Below, one piece after another: positions 17,393-26,594 of a stretch of 64,000 nt of DNA. The DNA comes from Desulfosarcina ovata subsp. ovata. GTDB lineage: Bacteria; Desulfobacterota; Desulfobacteria; Desulfobacterales; Desulfosarcinaceae. The DNA is taken from assembly GCF_009689005.1 (NCBI RefSeq), contig NZ_AP021879.1, positions 6,605,724 through 6,669,723 on the forward strand, written 5' to 3'. Position 1 is the first letter of the stretch. The number at the start of each line of letters is the position of its first letter. Position numbers and translations under genes: made by a program. The notes beneath the pieces were generated by a model that was given only the letters and a program-made list of their open reading frames with translations, was not told the origin of the DNA and did not search any database.

Positions 17393-18193
17393 CTATTGAT
17401 TTACAATGTGGTATATTTTTGTTGAACTATTCGGTTGTGCACTATCGATTGAACTATTCGGTTGTGCGCTATCGATTCGATAATGCCAGCTTTCTAAATC
17501 GTTAATATAATATGACGATGAATGTCTGAATATGTATCTGTTGCCGTCCAGTAAGGAAACCGTAAAGAGAATTTCATTTTTAGGCAGCTCGAGCGTGTAG
17601 GCACCTGCTTCGGTATACAATTCGGCGCTTTTGACCTCATGTTCGGGTGACTCCCAATAATAATTGTTGTAATATTCTGGATGGCTGCGATATTCATGCC
17701 GATTGTGGTAGTAAGTTCGATGATAGCGGGATGGACCAGAAAGCGGGGTATCCCGTTTAACGTAAAAGCCGGGCGCCAGGGATTTAAAGACACCCTGACG
17801 GGTTTTAATGATTCGTCTTGTATGTTCGATAACCTGTAGATCGTAATTCAAAACAAGATCTGCATGTTCATTGTTTGATACGCAAATACCAAGTTTTACA
17901 AATTCGGTAATCAGTAAATCATGTAATGCTTTCTTAAATACGGTTGCTCCCGATGGTGAGACATAAATTGTTTTGCTGGCTTCACAAATATTGTAATTCT
18001 GGGTTTTGGCATGCACTTGCTCGGCGACATCACGGGCCAGAAGCATCCAGTGCTCGGCGGCTTGCATTTGGCGCTGGGTAGTCAGTCGATAATATGCCGG
18101 AATCGGTGCTTGGGACGTTACCGGTGTTTCCGCGTGAATTGAGCACCCAACAAAAATCGGCAGTAAACAAATCAAAATTAATAATCGGCGCAT
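17393..18193 (-). CDS. Putative lipoprotein of unknown function (266 aa)
   Basis: The start at 18193 (MRRLLILICLLPIFVGC) gives a perfect lipoprotein signal and has GGGGAGA upstream; an in-frame ATG at 18235 is not needed. The mature part (MQAAEHWMLLARDVAEQV, FKKALHDLLITEFVKLGI, ADLVLNYDLQVIEHTRR) resembles outer-membrane lipoproteins that bind or present soluble factors, but no family was recognised. A His/Tyr-rich stretch (RYHRTYYHNRHEYRSHPEYY) follows. The C-terminus carries a duplicated IDSAQPNSS. First gene of an operon with the FlgO/peptidoglycan-binding protein. Confidence 0.62.
   Translation of the reverse strand: MRRLLILICLLPIFVGCSIHAETPVTSQAPIPAYYRLTTQRQMQAAEHWMLLARDVAEQVHAKTQNYNICEASKTIYVSPSGATVFKKALHDLLITEFVKLGICVSNNEHADLVLNYDLQVIEHTRRIIKTRQGVFKSLAPGFYVKRDTPLSGPSRYHRTYYHNRHEYRSHPEYYNNYYWESPEHEVKSAELYTEAGAYTLELPKNEILFTVSLLDGNRYIFRHSSSYYINDLESWHYRIDSAQPNSSIDSAQPNSSTKIYHIVNQ
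17423..17476. repeat. 27-bp tandem duplication inside a lipoprotein gene
   Basis: Two adjacent 27-bp units (17423-17449 and 17450-17476) differ at one base and encode IDSAQPNSS twice near the C-terminus of the lipoprotein. The length is a multiple of three, so the frame is kept. Confidence 0.9.
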
Positions 18194-18424
18194 TTTTCTC
18201 TCCCCTGTCTCCAAGAAATTATTATAAAATACCATATTTTATTTTGCATCTTAGATGTGCTTGAAAAGTAGTATCGTCGATTGATCAAATAACTTTAGTG
18301 GTTTGTAGTTGGTATACGTGTAGGAAGCGAGTAACAAACGTCCATTAAATCCCATCTTCACAAGCCATGAAAACTTTGTCATGATGAACCAAAAGCATGG
18401 GGGGGGATTGTGAAAGGCTGGGGT

Positions 18425-18800
18425 AAATCGTAAATAAGTGACAAAAAGGAGGCGATGTCAATCGAAGTGGTCAGCGCATCTTTGTCGACATTTATCGGCA
18501 AAAGCACCTGGTAATCTTCCGCGGTCCTGGCCAACGGTAGTTTGGCAAACAGGTACAGGCATAGGGTTCAAATCCATTACACCTTGGTGGTGTTGAAGAA
18601 GGTGGCGCTGACATCGGCTCCTCGGGGTGCGCCGGAGAACAACCAGTTCTTTCTCCTCATTACAAAGGGGCGAATGGCGTCTTTGGCAGCATTGTTATCG
18701 AGCTTCAGATGGTTTTGGGAAAGCTGGTCATAGCCTCCTGTAAATAGCCGATTTTCATGTTTTGGGAAGAGATGATCTACTTTCTGCTTTTTTAAGCAGC
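18425..18800 (-). pseudogene. Decayed IS66-family transposase (C-terminal part)
   Basis: On the minus strand, LKLDNNAAKDAIRPFVMRRKNWLFSG, read in order over 18600-18720, is the conserved C-terminal signature of the IS66 TnpC transposase. After frameshifts near 18570-18595 the remaining family-specific segments continue as NGFEPY and then YLFAKLPLARTAEDYQVLL and LPINVDKD up to about 18450. No N-terminal part, no accessory tnpA/tnpB and no clear inverted repeats were seen. The rest of the 18194-19008 interval (18236-18424 and 18801-19008) shows no gene. Confidence 0.8.
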
Positions 18801-19008
18801 CTCCCAGATGGATGTCAATAAGGCGACTCCCCATGTACCAACGAGTCATTTTGGTGTATGAGTTACTGAACGCATGTTGCGGGATGACTGCCTGGAGAGG
18901 CAAAAATGGGAAATCTTAAGCGGAACCGTACACGGTGGCCAACGCGTTTCCGTTGTTGAGGAAGAGTAGTTGTTTGGGAACCCTTTGCGGCATACGAACG
19001 AGGTCACG

Positions 19009-21069
19009 ATGAAATCCGAATTCCATTCCATCTACACCCACGGATTTGTCCGCGCGGTGGTCTGTATCCCCCATTTGAAGGTGGCCGATCCGGTTTATAA
19101 CGCAGCGCGGACGATCCACCTTGCCCGCCAGGCATCGGAGATGAACGCGGCCCTGGCGCTATTCCCGGAAATGGGGCTCTCGGCCTATTCCAACGAGGAT
19201 CTTTTCCATCAGGATGCGTTATTGGCGGCAGTGGTCGAAGCGATCCGGCATCTTTTGGCGGAGAGCCGGCAGCTGACGCCGGTGCTGGTCGTCGGTGCTC
19301 CGCTGCGTTTCGAGGGCAAGTTGTTCAATTGCGGGCTGGTGGTCTATCGCGGCCGGCTGCTGGGGATCGTTCCCAAAACCTATATCCCCAACTATCGTGA
19401 GTTTTACGAAAAACGCCAGTTCGCCTCGTCCCGGGATGCCGTTGGCAGGGAGGTCTCGTTTCTCGGGCAGACGGTGCCTTTCGGTAACGATCTCATCTTC
19501 GATGCCGCTGGCATCAGGGATTTTTGCCTGCATGCGGAGATCTGCGAGGACGTCTGGACGCCCATTCCCCCCAGCACCATTGCCGCCATGGCCGGGGCGA
19601 CCGTGCTGGTCAACCTGTCGGCCAGCAATATCATCATCGGCAAGGCCGATTACCGTCGCAACCTCTGTGCCGTGCAGTCGGGCACCTGTATGGCGGCCTA
19701 TCTCTATTCCGCTGCCGGTCAGGGCGAGTCCACCACCGACTTGGCCTGGGACGGCCATGCCCTGATCTACGAAAACAACGAGTGCCTGGCCGAGTCCCAG
19801 CGCTTCTCGACAGATGAGCAGATCATTGTTTCCGACATCGACTTGGAACGGATTATCCAGGAACGCATGCGCATGACCAGTTTCCACGATTCGGTGAGCG
19901 ATCATATGGACCGGGTGCGCGGTGTGCGCCGGGTTCCCTTCGATTTTCTCATCCCCGATGGTCCCGTACCGCTGAAACGCCGGATCGAACGCTTCCCTTT
20001 TGTTCCGGCCGACTCCGCTGAGCTGGATGAACGTTGCTACGAGGCGTACAACATCCAGGTGCACGGCCTGGCCAAGCGGCTGACCAGCAGCGGCATCAAG
20101 AAAATCGTGATCGGTGTTTCCGGCGGACTGGATTCCACCCAGGCGCTTATCGTGGCGGCCAGGACCATGGACCGCCTGGGATTGCCCCGAGCCAATATCC
20201 TGGGCTTCACCATGCCGGGGTTTGCCACCAGTGACATGACCTACAAAAACGCCCTGGGCCTCATGCAAGCGCTCAAGGTCACCGCCACGGAGATCGACAT
20301 CCGCCCCACCAGCTTGCAGATGCTCAAGGATATCGGCCACCCGTACAAGGACGGCCAGCGGGTGTATGATGTCACTTTCGAGAACGTCCAGGCCGGTGAC
20401 CGCACCTCCCACCTGTTCCGGTTGGCCAACCACCACAACGCCCTGGTGCTGGGCACGGGCGATCTGAGCGAACTGGCCCTGGGCTGGTCGACCTACGGTG
20501 TCGGCGATCACATGTCGCACTATAACGTGAACGCCTCCGTGCCCAAGACCTTGATTCAGCACCTGATCCGTTGGGTCATCCAGACCGGTCAGTTTGACAA
20601 GGCGACCGGCGCCATCCTGCAGTCCATCGTGGATACCGAAATTTCGCCCGAGCTGGTTCCGGGCGATGATGCGGATCCGGACAAACCCGCCCAAAGTACC
20701 GAGGAGAAGATCGGTCCCTACGAACTGCAGGATTTCAACCTGTTTTACACCAGCCGTTTTGGATTCCGGCCGAGCAAGGTCGCTTTTCTGGCCCTGGCTG
20801 CCTGGGGCGACCGGAATCACGGCCAGTGGCCCCAATCCATGCCTGCGGACAAGCGCAACCAATATGATCTACCCACCATCAAACGCTGGCTGGCGCTTTT
20901 TCTGCATCGCTTTTTCGGGACCAGCCAGTTCAAGCGGACCTGTGTGCCCAACAGCCCCAAGGTGGGGTCCGGTGGCTCACTCTCGCCGCGGGGCGACTGG
21001 CGGGCGCCCAGTGACGCGGAATCGGCAGTCTGGCTGGAAGAGCTGAAGGCCCATGTGCCTGATCGCTGA
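19009..21069 (+). CDS. nadE: Glutamine-dependent NAD(+) synthetase
   Basis: 686 residues from MKSEFHSIYTHGFVRAVVCI; an in-frame ATG at 18970 would add 13 residues not typical of the family. The N-terminal glutaminase (nitrilase fold) has its triad at E54 (LFPEMG), K123 (VPKTYIPNYREFYEKRQF) and C179 (AEICEDVW). The C-terminal NAD synthetase has the ATP-PPi loop GVSGGLDS at about residue 370 and GTGDLSELALGW. The length and layout match the long two-domain NadE of Mycobacterium tuberculosis, which channels ammonia from glutamine to deamido-NAD in the cytoplasm for the last step of NAD synthesis. It is a single-gene unit convergent with the cytochrome gene. Confidence 0.96.
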   Translation: MKSEFHSIYTHGFVRAVVCIPHLKVADPVYNAARTIHLARQASEMNAALALFPEMGLSAYSNEDLFHQDALLAAVVEAIRHLLAESRQLTPVLVVGAPLRFEGKLFNCGLVVYRGRLLGIVPKTYIPNYREFYEKRQFASSRDAVGREVSFLGQTVPFGNDLIFDAAGIRDFCLHAEICEDVWTPIPPSTIAAMAGATVLVNLSASNIIIGKADYRRNLCAVQSGTCMAAYLYSAAGQGESTTDLAWDGHALIYENNECLAESQRFSTDEQIIVSDIDLERIIQERMRMTSFHDSVSDHMDRVRGVRRVPFDFLIPDGPVPLKRRIERFPFVPADSAELDERCYEAYNIQVHGLAKRLTSSGIKKIVIGVSGGLDSTQALIVAARTMDRLGLPRANILGFTMPGFATSDMTYKNALGLMQALKVTATEIDIRPTSLQMLKDIGHPYKDGQRVYDVTFENVQAGDRTSHLFRLANHHNALVLGTGDLSELALGWSTYGVGDHMSHYNVNASVPKTLIQHLIRWVIQTGQFDKATGAILQSIVDTEISPELVPGDDADPDKPAQSTEEKIGPYELQDFNLFYTSRFGFRPSKVAFLALAAWGDRNHGQWPQSMPADKRNQYDLPTIKRWLALFLHRFFGTSQFKRTCVPNSPKVGSGGSLSPRGDWRAPSDAESAVWLEELKAHVPDR

Positions 21070-21086
21070 GTACCAATTCGTTCACT

Positions 21087-21610
21087 TCAATCCTCAATGC
21101 CGACCCCATTCATGGCCAGGCCCCGCTCGGGTCTGGAGAAGGTGTGGCAGTTGCTGCAGTCGTACTGCTTGTCCTTCACGTGCTTGTCGTGGATTACCGT
21201 AAAGCTCTCGTTCTCCTTGGTGCCATGACATTGGATACAGACACTGGATCGGTCGGCTTTAAGGGCATACCCCAGATCACCCTGCAGGTCCATGCGATCG
21301 ATGCCGCCGTGGCAGTCCGCGCAGGCCAGGGCATTCGCCGCCGGGCTGATCCCGTGGTTGAGCATCTGGTAGGTGTCGGTCAGGACCCAGTCATAGGGCT
21401 CGTCGGGCGGATAGCCCATGGCGGTGAGCCCCTGTGCGATGGCCGTGTTCACGTTTCCCCGTCCGCATCCACGGGGCGGCTGGTCCGTTTTGAATCATCG
21501 CCGCTATCCCGCCAGGCCGGAACCGCCCAGGCTGGCGGCGCAATCAGTGACAGACTGATCAGGATGGAGAGTACGACCGCGCTTTTCTTTGTGTTGCCTT
21601 TCATTGCCAT
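21087..21610 (-). pseudogene. Triheme cytochrome c gene with an apparent frameshift
   Basis: ATG 21610, with GGAG upstream, opens a signal peptide (MAMKGNTKKSAVVLSILISL, cleavage after AWA) but this frame stops at 21449. The second frame carries the mature cytochrome with three CxxCH heme sites (CADCH, CIQCH, CSNCH) and ends at 21087; its own start would be GTG 21452, leaving the hemes without an export signal. The second frame is open back to about 21500 and gives sensible protein (TDQPPRGCGRGNVNTAIAQG). A one-base slip in the TTTT run at 21488-21491 would join them into a protein of about 174 residues. Either a recent mutation or a sequencing error. The protein would be a periplasmic electron carrier. 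Confidence 0.75.
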
Positions 21611-21987
21611 GTAACCATCTCCTGAAATGAATTCACGCCAATTCCGTTTTTCAGGCGGAAATGCGGTTGCCCGCCGACTTCTGTCTTCCATTGTCGGCAT
21701 CACGGTATCTGAACTTTATAGGTTCTATACAAAATAAGTATCATATGATATGGGATGAACTCTGAAATACCGCCAGCAGCATTTCGAAACTCATTTAACC
21801 ATCTGTAATTAAAAGCTAATTATATTTTTCTCGGGCGTCTCCAGGGGGGGCGACTGGTCGGAATGAAGGGGGATTTTGTGGCGTTTGTGTTTATCCAGAA
21901 GTTCATTGGTTGCACACCGAAAGTGCAAAAAATTGTGCACCGCTCATATTCATGGTATAGCTGACGGCAACCTTGAAGGCCGCAGCT

Positions 21988-22133
21988 CCCAGGGCAACCG
22001 CATTTGGAACCCGGATTAGAAACGTCTGGTCGCAGGCATGGCCAGCTCCTACGGAAAACGGTGTATAAACAAGCAGTCGACAAGCGTAGGAGCGGGCCAT
22101 GCCCGCGAAAAAACAACAATCAATCCAAATACG
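21988..22133 (+). repeat. MITE-like 146-bp palindromic repeat, copy 1
   Basis: Contains the inverted pair CGCAGGCATGGCCAGCTCCTAC and GTAGGAGCGGGCCATGCCCGCG (22031-22052 against 22086-22107) around a 33-nt loop, with outer arms GCATTTGG/CCAAAT. A second copy lies inverted at 55685-55829. It sits between the cytochrome gene and the MerR gene. The rest of 21611-21987 shows no gene. Confidence 0.82.
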
Positions 22134-22186
22134 GCCATCCTGATACAGCCCCACTTGCTCAAATTCTGACACGGGTAAATGAAACC

Positions 22187-22612
22187 ATGGATCCGGACAA
22201 CAAACCTGAGGTCACCTACCTGATCAACGACGTCTCAAAACGGGTGGGATTGTCACAAAAGCGTATCCGGGAATACGAAACCAACGGGTTCATCCGGCCG
22301 ATCCGGGAACCGAAAACCAACAACCGCCGGTATACGGAAGCCGATATCCGTCAGATCCAGCGTGTTAAGGTACTGATCCATGAGCACGGATTTACCGTAT
22401 CCTGCCTGAAGTATTTCCTGTCGGCGGCGCCCTGCTGGGTCATCTTCGAGTGCGGTCAGAAGGAGATCTGCCCGACGTATGGCAGCGTCCGTCTGCCGTG
22501 TTACGAGATGATTGAAAAGACGGGGGTTCCTGACCGGGTGAATAAATGCCGGCAGTGTCCCATTTACCTGAACCGTGACCAGCGGATCACCGCCCTTCTT
22601 GAAAAGCCGTGA
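22187..22612 (+). CDS. MerR-family regulator with Cys-rich C-terminus (141 aa)
   Basis: ATG 22187 gives a 141-residue protein; the open frame extends upstream into the palindromic repeat but that part is not protein-like. Residues about 10-80 form the MerR winged helix (INDVSKRVGLSQKRIREYETNGFIRPIREP, then RRYTEADIRQIQRVKVLIHEHGFTVSCLKYFL). The C-terminal effector region has seven cysteines (APCWVIFECGQKEICPTYG, LPCYEMI, KCRQCPIY), suggesting metal or Fe-S binding. MerR proteins activate promoters with long spacers in response to metals or redox stress. It sits just upstream of the two-component and NosL genes, so metal or redox control is plausible but not shown. Confidence 0.82.
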   Translation: MDPDNKPEVTYLINDVSKRVGLSQKRIREYETNGFIRPIREPKTNNRRYTEADIRQIQRVKVLIHEHGFTVSCLKYFLSAAPCWVIFECGQKEICPTYGSVRLPCYEMIEKTGVPDRVNKCRQCPIYLNRDQRITALLEKP

Positions 22613-22723
22613 TGGTTTGTGGCGCGATGATGAATCGACGGATCGGCATTGCTGGATCGCCTGCCTTCACCTATAATAAATGAATTCGAACGATCATCTG
22701 CTGTGTTTGGACATTTCATGTGA

Positions 22724-24622
22724 ATGATGGCTCCACATAACAATTCGGAAAATCCGCTGCTCAAAGCAGCCTATCGGTTTCTCGCCATTGCCAACACGGC
22801 GGACAATGAGGATGCCGTATTCCGCGAATTTGTCACCGCCATCAAGGATGTCTCCGGGTGTGATGCCGTAGGGATCCGTACCCATCACGATACAGACTGG
22901 TTGACCTATAGCGCCCATGAAGGATTCAGTGACGCGTTTTTGGGTAAAGAAGCCAGCCTTCATCTTGAGGACGACCGTTGTTTTTGCACCCGGGTGTTTC
23001 ATCAGCAGACCGATCCAGCTCAACCATTCTATACCGATGGTGGATCGTTTGTTACCAATCATGCGGATCGCCTTCTGCACGATCCGGTCCTTTCGGATCC
23101 TGGGCCGCTCCGGGGAACCTGCATACAGGCTGGGTACCGGTCTCTCGGTCTTTTTCCCATTCGCTCATTGGACCAGGTCCTGGGCCTTGTGCATGTGGCC
23201 GATTCACGCCCCGAACGATTTTCTCCGGATCTCATAGTCTTGCTGGAGCATGCCGCCCTGCAACTGGGTGTCAGTATTGAAAAAACGAGGGCGCTGGCAA
23301 GGCTCCGGGGGGATAGTCACGACATGGCGTCGCCGGTTCATCAGCGCGGCAACCAACTCAAGACGGTTGTGGCCACCTTGAATGCGGAGATCCGGCAGCG
23401 CCGTCTGGCTGAAAAGGAACTGAAACAGAGCCGACATCTGCTGCAGCTGGTGTTCGAATCCATTTCCGATCCATTGATCCTGATGGATGAAAAGGCACAG
23501 GTCATCATGGTCAACCGGGCGGCCATGAAGTACTACGATTCCAAGAGCGTTGAAACGGCGCTGGGACGTTTCTGTTTTGAAGGGCTTGGCCAATTCAGCA
23601 CCGTTTGCCAGACCTGCCGTATCCCTTCGGCGGTTGCCGATGGCCGGGCGATGGAATTTGAACGGGACGGTTTCAGGGACTGGGAGAAAAGAGAAGTCGT
23701 GCAATTGTTTCCGATCAAGGATGTGTCCGGAAAAATACAGGGCGCGGTCATGCAGGTTCATGATGTCACCGGTACCCGATACACCCAGGATCAACTCAAT
23801 CGGCTGCAGACACAGGCCTCCCTCGGCATGCTGGTATCCAGCGTGGCCCACGAAATTAAAAACCCCAACAGTTTTATCGCCTTCAATATTTCGGTTCTTC
23901 ACGGATACGTCACCGATTTGCTGCCGGTCTTGGATGCCCATGCTGCGGCAAATCCGGATTTCGAGGTTTCCCATGTGCCCTATGAGGAATTTCGTCGGGA
24001 CGTCTTCAAACTGATCGAGACCATCGACCACGGCAGCCGGCGCATCGATCTTTTTCTGCGCAATCTGAAAACGCTGGGGCTGAGCCGCCCAAAGATAAAA
24101 TGCACGAGCCTCTTCCTTCCCGAGGTTATATCGAAAGTCCTCGATACGGTGCGCAGCAAGATTGAAAAAACCGTCAGCCGGTTTGAGGTTCAGATCAAAG
24201 AACCCCTGCCGGCGGTATACAGCGATGCGGGTATCATAGAACAGGTAATTCTCAACCTGCTGGTCAATGCCGCCCAGGCGGCGGATAAGGGCGATGCCTA
24301 TATTCGTCTGATAGCACGACTCAGCCAAAAGGACGATCAACGGGTTATTCTCATGGTGGAGGATAACGGCCACGGAATGGATCCACAAACCCAGCGCCAG
24401 ATTTTTGAGCCTTTCTACTCGACAAAAATCGCTGAAGGGGGCACCGGTTTGGGGCTTTATGTCTGCCGTAACCTGATTCGGGATATCGGCGGGCGTTTGT
24501 ACCTTGAAAGCGAGGTGGGCAAGGGCAGCCGTTTTACCGTCGAATTGCCGGTGAATGCACCCGGTTACAGGGAAAATGGGAATACCGGCGGTGCGTCATT
24601 GACGAGCACAGATCGGAAGTGA
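22724..24622 (+). CDS. Cytoplasmic sensor histidine kinase (GAF-PAS-HisKA-HATPase)
   Basis: 632 residues without membrane segments. A GAF-like domain occupies about residues 10-185, then a short coiled coil and a PAS domain at about 225-345 with cysteines in the loop (FSTVCQTCRIP). The phospho-acceptor box is SSVAHEIKNPNSF near residue 380, and the HATPase has NLLVNAAQAA, VEDNGHGM and GGTGLGLYV. The ATG pair at 22724/22727 leaves two residues in doubt. The sigma-54 activator gene begins 18 nt downstream, so the two form a two-component pair. It is closely related to the kinase at 51428-52903 (shared HEI(K/N)NPN(S/T)F and HGSRRID). Confidence 0.93.
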   Translation: MMAPHNNSENPLLKAAYRFLAIANTADNEDAVFREFVTAIKDVSGCDAVGIRTHHDTDWLTYSAHEGFSDAFLGKEASLHLEDDRCFCTRVFHQQTDPAQPFYTDGGSFVTNHADRLLHDPVLSDPGPLRGTCIQAGYRSLGLFPIRSLDQVLGLVHVADSRPERFSPDLIVLLEHAALQLGVSIEKTRALARLRGDSHDMASPVHQRGNQLKTVVATLNAEIRQRRLAEKELKQSRHLLQLVFESISDPLILMDEKAQVIMVNRAAMKYYDSKSVETALGRFCFEGLGQFSTVCQTCRIPSAVADGRAMEFERDGFRDWEKREVVQLFPIKDVSGKIQGAVMQVHDVTGTRYTQDQLNRLQTQASLGMLVSSVAHEIKNPNSFIAFNISVLHGYVTDLLPVLDAHAAANPDFEVSHVPYEEFRRDVFKLIETIDHGSRRIDLFLRNLKTLGLSRPKIKCTSLFLPEVISKVLDTVRSKIEKTVSRFEVQIKEPLPAVYSDAGIIEQVILNLLVNAAQAADKGDAYIRLIARLSQKDDQRVILMVEDNGHGMDPQTQRQIFEPFYSTKIAEGGTGLGLYVCRNLIRDIGGRLYLESEVGKGSRFTVELPVNAPGYRENGNTGGASLTSTDRK

Positions 24623-24640
24623 TTCGGAGCAGGGGTTACC

Positions 24641-26005
24641 ATGGAAAGCCATATTGTTGTCATTGACGATGAAGTTGATTTTCTCGACAGTGTCCGCCGG
24701 GGGTTGATCACATCCGGTTTCAAAAAGGTGAGTCTGGAATCGGATCCCATGGTGATCGCCCAGTCGCTGGAGGCCGGCAAGGAGTACGATATCGCCCTGA
24801 TCGATATCACCATGCCGCGACTGTCGGGCATCGAGCTTTTGGAACGCTTCAAGGAGCTGAGCCCCCAAACTGAATGCATCATGGTGACAGCCATCGACGA
24901 GGCCCGCGTGGCGGTGGAATGCCTGCGAAAAGGGGCCTACGACTATCTGGTCAAGCCCATTTCCAAAGAGGACCTGGTGCTCTCTCTCTCCCGGGCCATA
25001 GAGAGAAAACGGCTGGTCGACATTCTCGACATCAGCAAAAGCAATGATGTACCGAGCCTGCGAAAACCGGACGCATTTGCCGAGATTGTCACCAGCGATA
25101 CCCTGATGTTCAAAATTCTCAAGGAGGCGGAACTGCATGCCCAGAGCAACGTGCCGATTCTGATCAGCGGCGAAACCGGCACCGGCAAGGAACTGCTCGC
25201 CCGGGCGATCCACCGGGCCAGCACACGCAGCGGGAAGCGCTATACACCGATCAACATGGATGCCCTGGACAGCAATCTTTTTTCCGCCGAGTTTTTTGGT
25301 CACATTAAAGGCGCGTTTACCGGTGCGCAGACCAATCGTGCCGGCTACCTGGAAGAGACCCACCGGGGCACTCTGTTTCTGGACGAAATCGGCAACCTTT
25401 CTGTCGAGCTTCAGGGAAAACTTTTGCGCGTTTTGCAGGACGGGGAGTTCATCAAGATCGGCGCCAGCCGACCGCAACAGGTGGACATTCGTTTCATTGC
25501 CGCCACCAATGCCGACCTCGAAAAATTGATTGTCCGGAAGCGCTTCCGCAAAGATCTCTTTTACCGTCTGCGCGGCGGATGGCTGCACTTGCCGCCGTTA
25601 CGCCAGCGCAAGGATGACATCCCTTTGCTGGTGGATCACTTCATTCAGTCCGCCGATGCCCGGTTCGCCCCAAAAGAGGTCACCCATGAAGCACTGGTCC
25701 TGCTTTACAACTATGCCTGGCCGGGGAATATCCGCGAGCTGAAGTCAGTGGTTCAGTCGGCCATCAATCTCAGCCAGGGCGCGCCCATCGCACCAGGGCA
25801 CCTGCCGGACCATCTGGTGCAGAAAAGTTCTCCGCGAAAACGAGGCGTCATGGATGATGGGCCGGTCGCCCTGCAGGAGGTGGAAAAACGGCATATTCTC
25901 AAAATTTATGACCAGGCCGAGAAGAACAAGTCGGAAACGGCCCGCCTGCTGGAAATCAGCCTCAGCACCCTGCACCGAAAGCTGGAGAGCTACGGCGTAG
26001 CCTAA
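24641..26005 (+). CDS. Sigma-54-dependent response regulator (NtrC family)
   Basis: 454 residues. The receiver has the acidic pocket VVIDDE (D9, D10) and phospho-acceptor D55 (ALIDITMP). The AAA+ domain has GETGTGKE, the sigma-54 contact motif GAFTGA and LFLDEIG. The C-terminal Fis-type helix-turn-helix is NKSETARLLEISLSTLHRKLESYG. Such proteins bind palindromic enhancer sites 80-200 bp upstream of -24/-12 promoters and remodel sigma-54 RNA polymerase when phosphorylated. The cognate kinase is the preceding gene. The candidate sigma-54 promoters with shared palindromes at 31.4-31.6 kb and 53.8-54.0 kb are possible targets; this link is inference. Confidence 0.95.
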   Translation: MESHIVVIDDEVDFLDSVRRGLITSGFKKVSLESDPMVIAQSLEAGKEYDIALIDITMPRLSGIELLERFKELSPQTECIMVTAIDEARVAVECLRKGAYDYLVKPISKEDLVLSLSRAIERKRLVDILDISKSNDVPSLRKPDAFAEIVTSDTLMFKILKEAELHAQSNVPILISGETGTGKELLARAIHRASTRSGKRYTPINMDALDSNLFSAEFFGHIKGAFTGAQTNRAGYLEETHRGTLFLDEIGNLSVELQGKLLRVLQDGEFIKIGASRPQQVDIRFIAATNADLEKLIVRKRFRKDLFYRLRGGWLHLPPLRQRKDDIPLLVDHFIQSADARFAPKEVTHEALVLLYNYAWPGNIRELKSVVQSAINLSQGAPIAPGHLPDHLVQKSSPRKRGVMDDGPVALQEVEKRHILKIYDQAEKNKSETARLLEISLSTLHRKLESYGVA

Positions 26006-26039
26006 TTTTTTGCTGCCATCACGAAAAAAAGGAGAAGAG

Positions 26040-26594
26040 ATGCAGAATAAAACGGCTCGAGTATTGGCATTGATGGGTATCCTGGTGTGTCTGCTATGGG
26101 CTCTGCCACCTTCAGGGATGGCCGGGCAGGATGACATATCGGCGATCCCCCATTGTCCCATCTGCGGCATGGACCGCCATCAGTTTGCTCATTCGCGGAT
26201 GCTGATTCATTATGCCGACGGCTCTCAGTTCGGGGCCTGCTCCCTGCACTGCGCGGCGCTTGAGCTGGCCTACCATCCGGGGAAAATCCCCGTTACCATC
26301 GAGGTGGCGGATCTGAACACCCATCGGCTGGTGGATGTGGAAACGGCGACCTGGGTAATCGGCGGGAAGAAGATGGGCGTGATGACCGCCAATGCCAAGT
26401 GGGCGTTCGCTAACGCCGAAGATGCCCGCCGGTTTGTCGAAAAAGAGGGCGGCCGGATTGCGGACTTCGAGGCGGCCATATCGGCGGCCTATGAGGACAT
26501 GTACAAGGACACGCGCATGATCCGCGAAAAGCGCAAGCGCATGCGGCAGATGAAACACGGCCAGATGACCCACGGAAAAGCGGCCCATGAGTGA
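26040..26594 (+). CDS. NosL-like copper-binding protein 1
   Basis: 184 residues, start ATG 26040 after AAAAAAAGGAG. A signal peptide (VLALMGILVCLLWALPPSGMA) precedes the NosL motif HCPICGMDRHQFAHSRMLIHYADG and a second Cys/His cluster, FGACSLHCAALEL. NosL proteins bind Cu(I) through the CxxCGM region and Met/His residues and deliver copper to extracytoplasmic enzymes such as nitrous oxide reductase. The C-terminal tail is rich in Met, His, Lys and Arg (RMRQMKHGQMTHGKAAHE), which may also bind copper. It lies 34 nt after the response regulator gene and overlaps the second NosL gene by 8 nt. No nosZ is present in the window, so the client is unknown; the multicopper oxidases at 37-42 kb are candidates. 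Confidence 0.88.
   Translation: MQNKTARVLALMGILVCLLWALPPSGMAGQDDISAIPHCPICGMDRHQFAHSRMLIHYADGSQFGACSLHCAALELAYHPGKIPVTIEVADLNTHRLVDVETATWVIGGKKMGVMTANAKWAFANAEDARRFVEKEGGRIADFEAAISAAYEDMYKDTRMIREKRKRMRQMKHGQMTHGKAAHE

Noticed and set aside
17423..17476. Possible start of a CRISPR or minisatellite array
   Set aside because: Only two adjacent 27-bp units inside a coding region and no spacers.
19219..20862. 547-codon minus-strand frame opposite nadE
   Set aside because: Antisense shadow; nadE on the plus strand has complete catalytic motifs.
23204..24388. 394-codon minus-strand frame opposite the first kinase
   Set aside because: Antisense shadow; the kinase frame carries all motifs.
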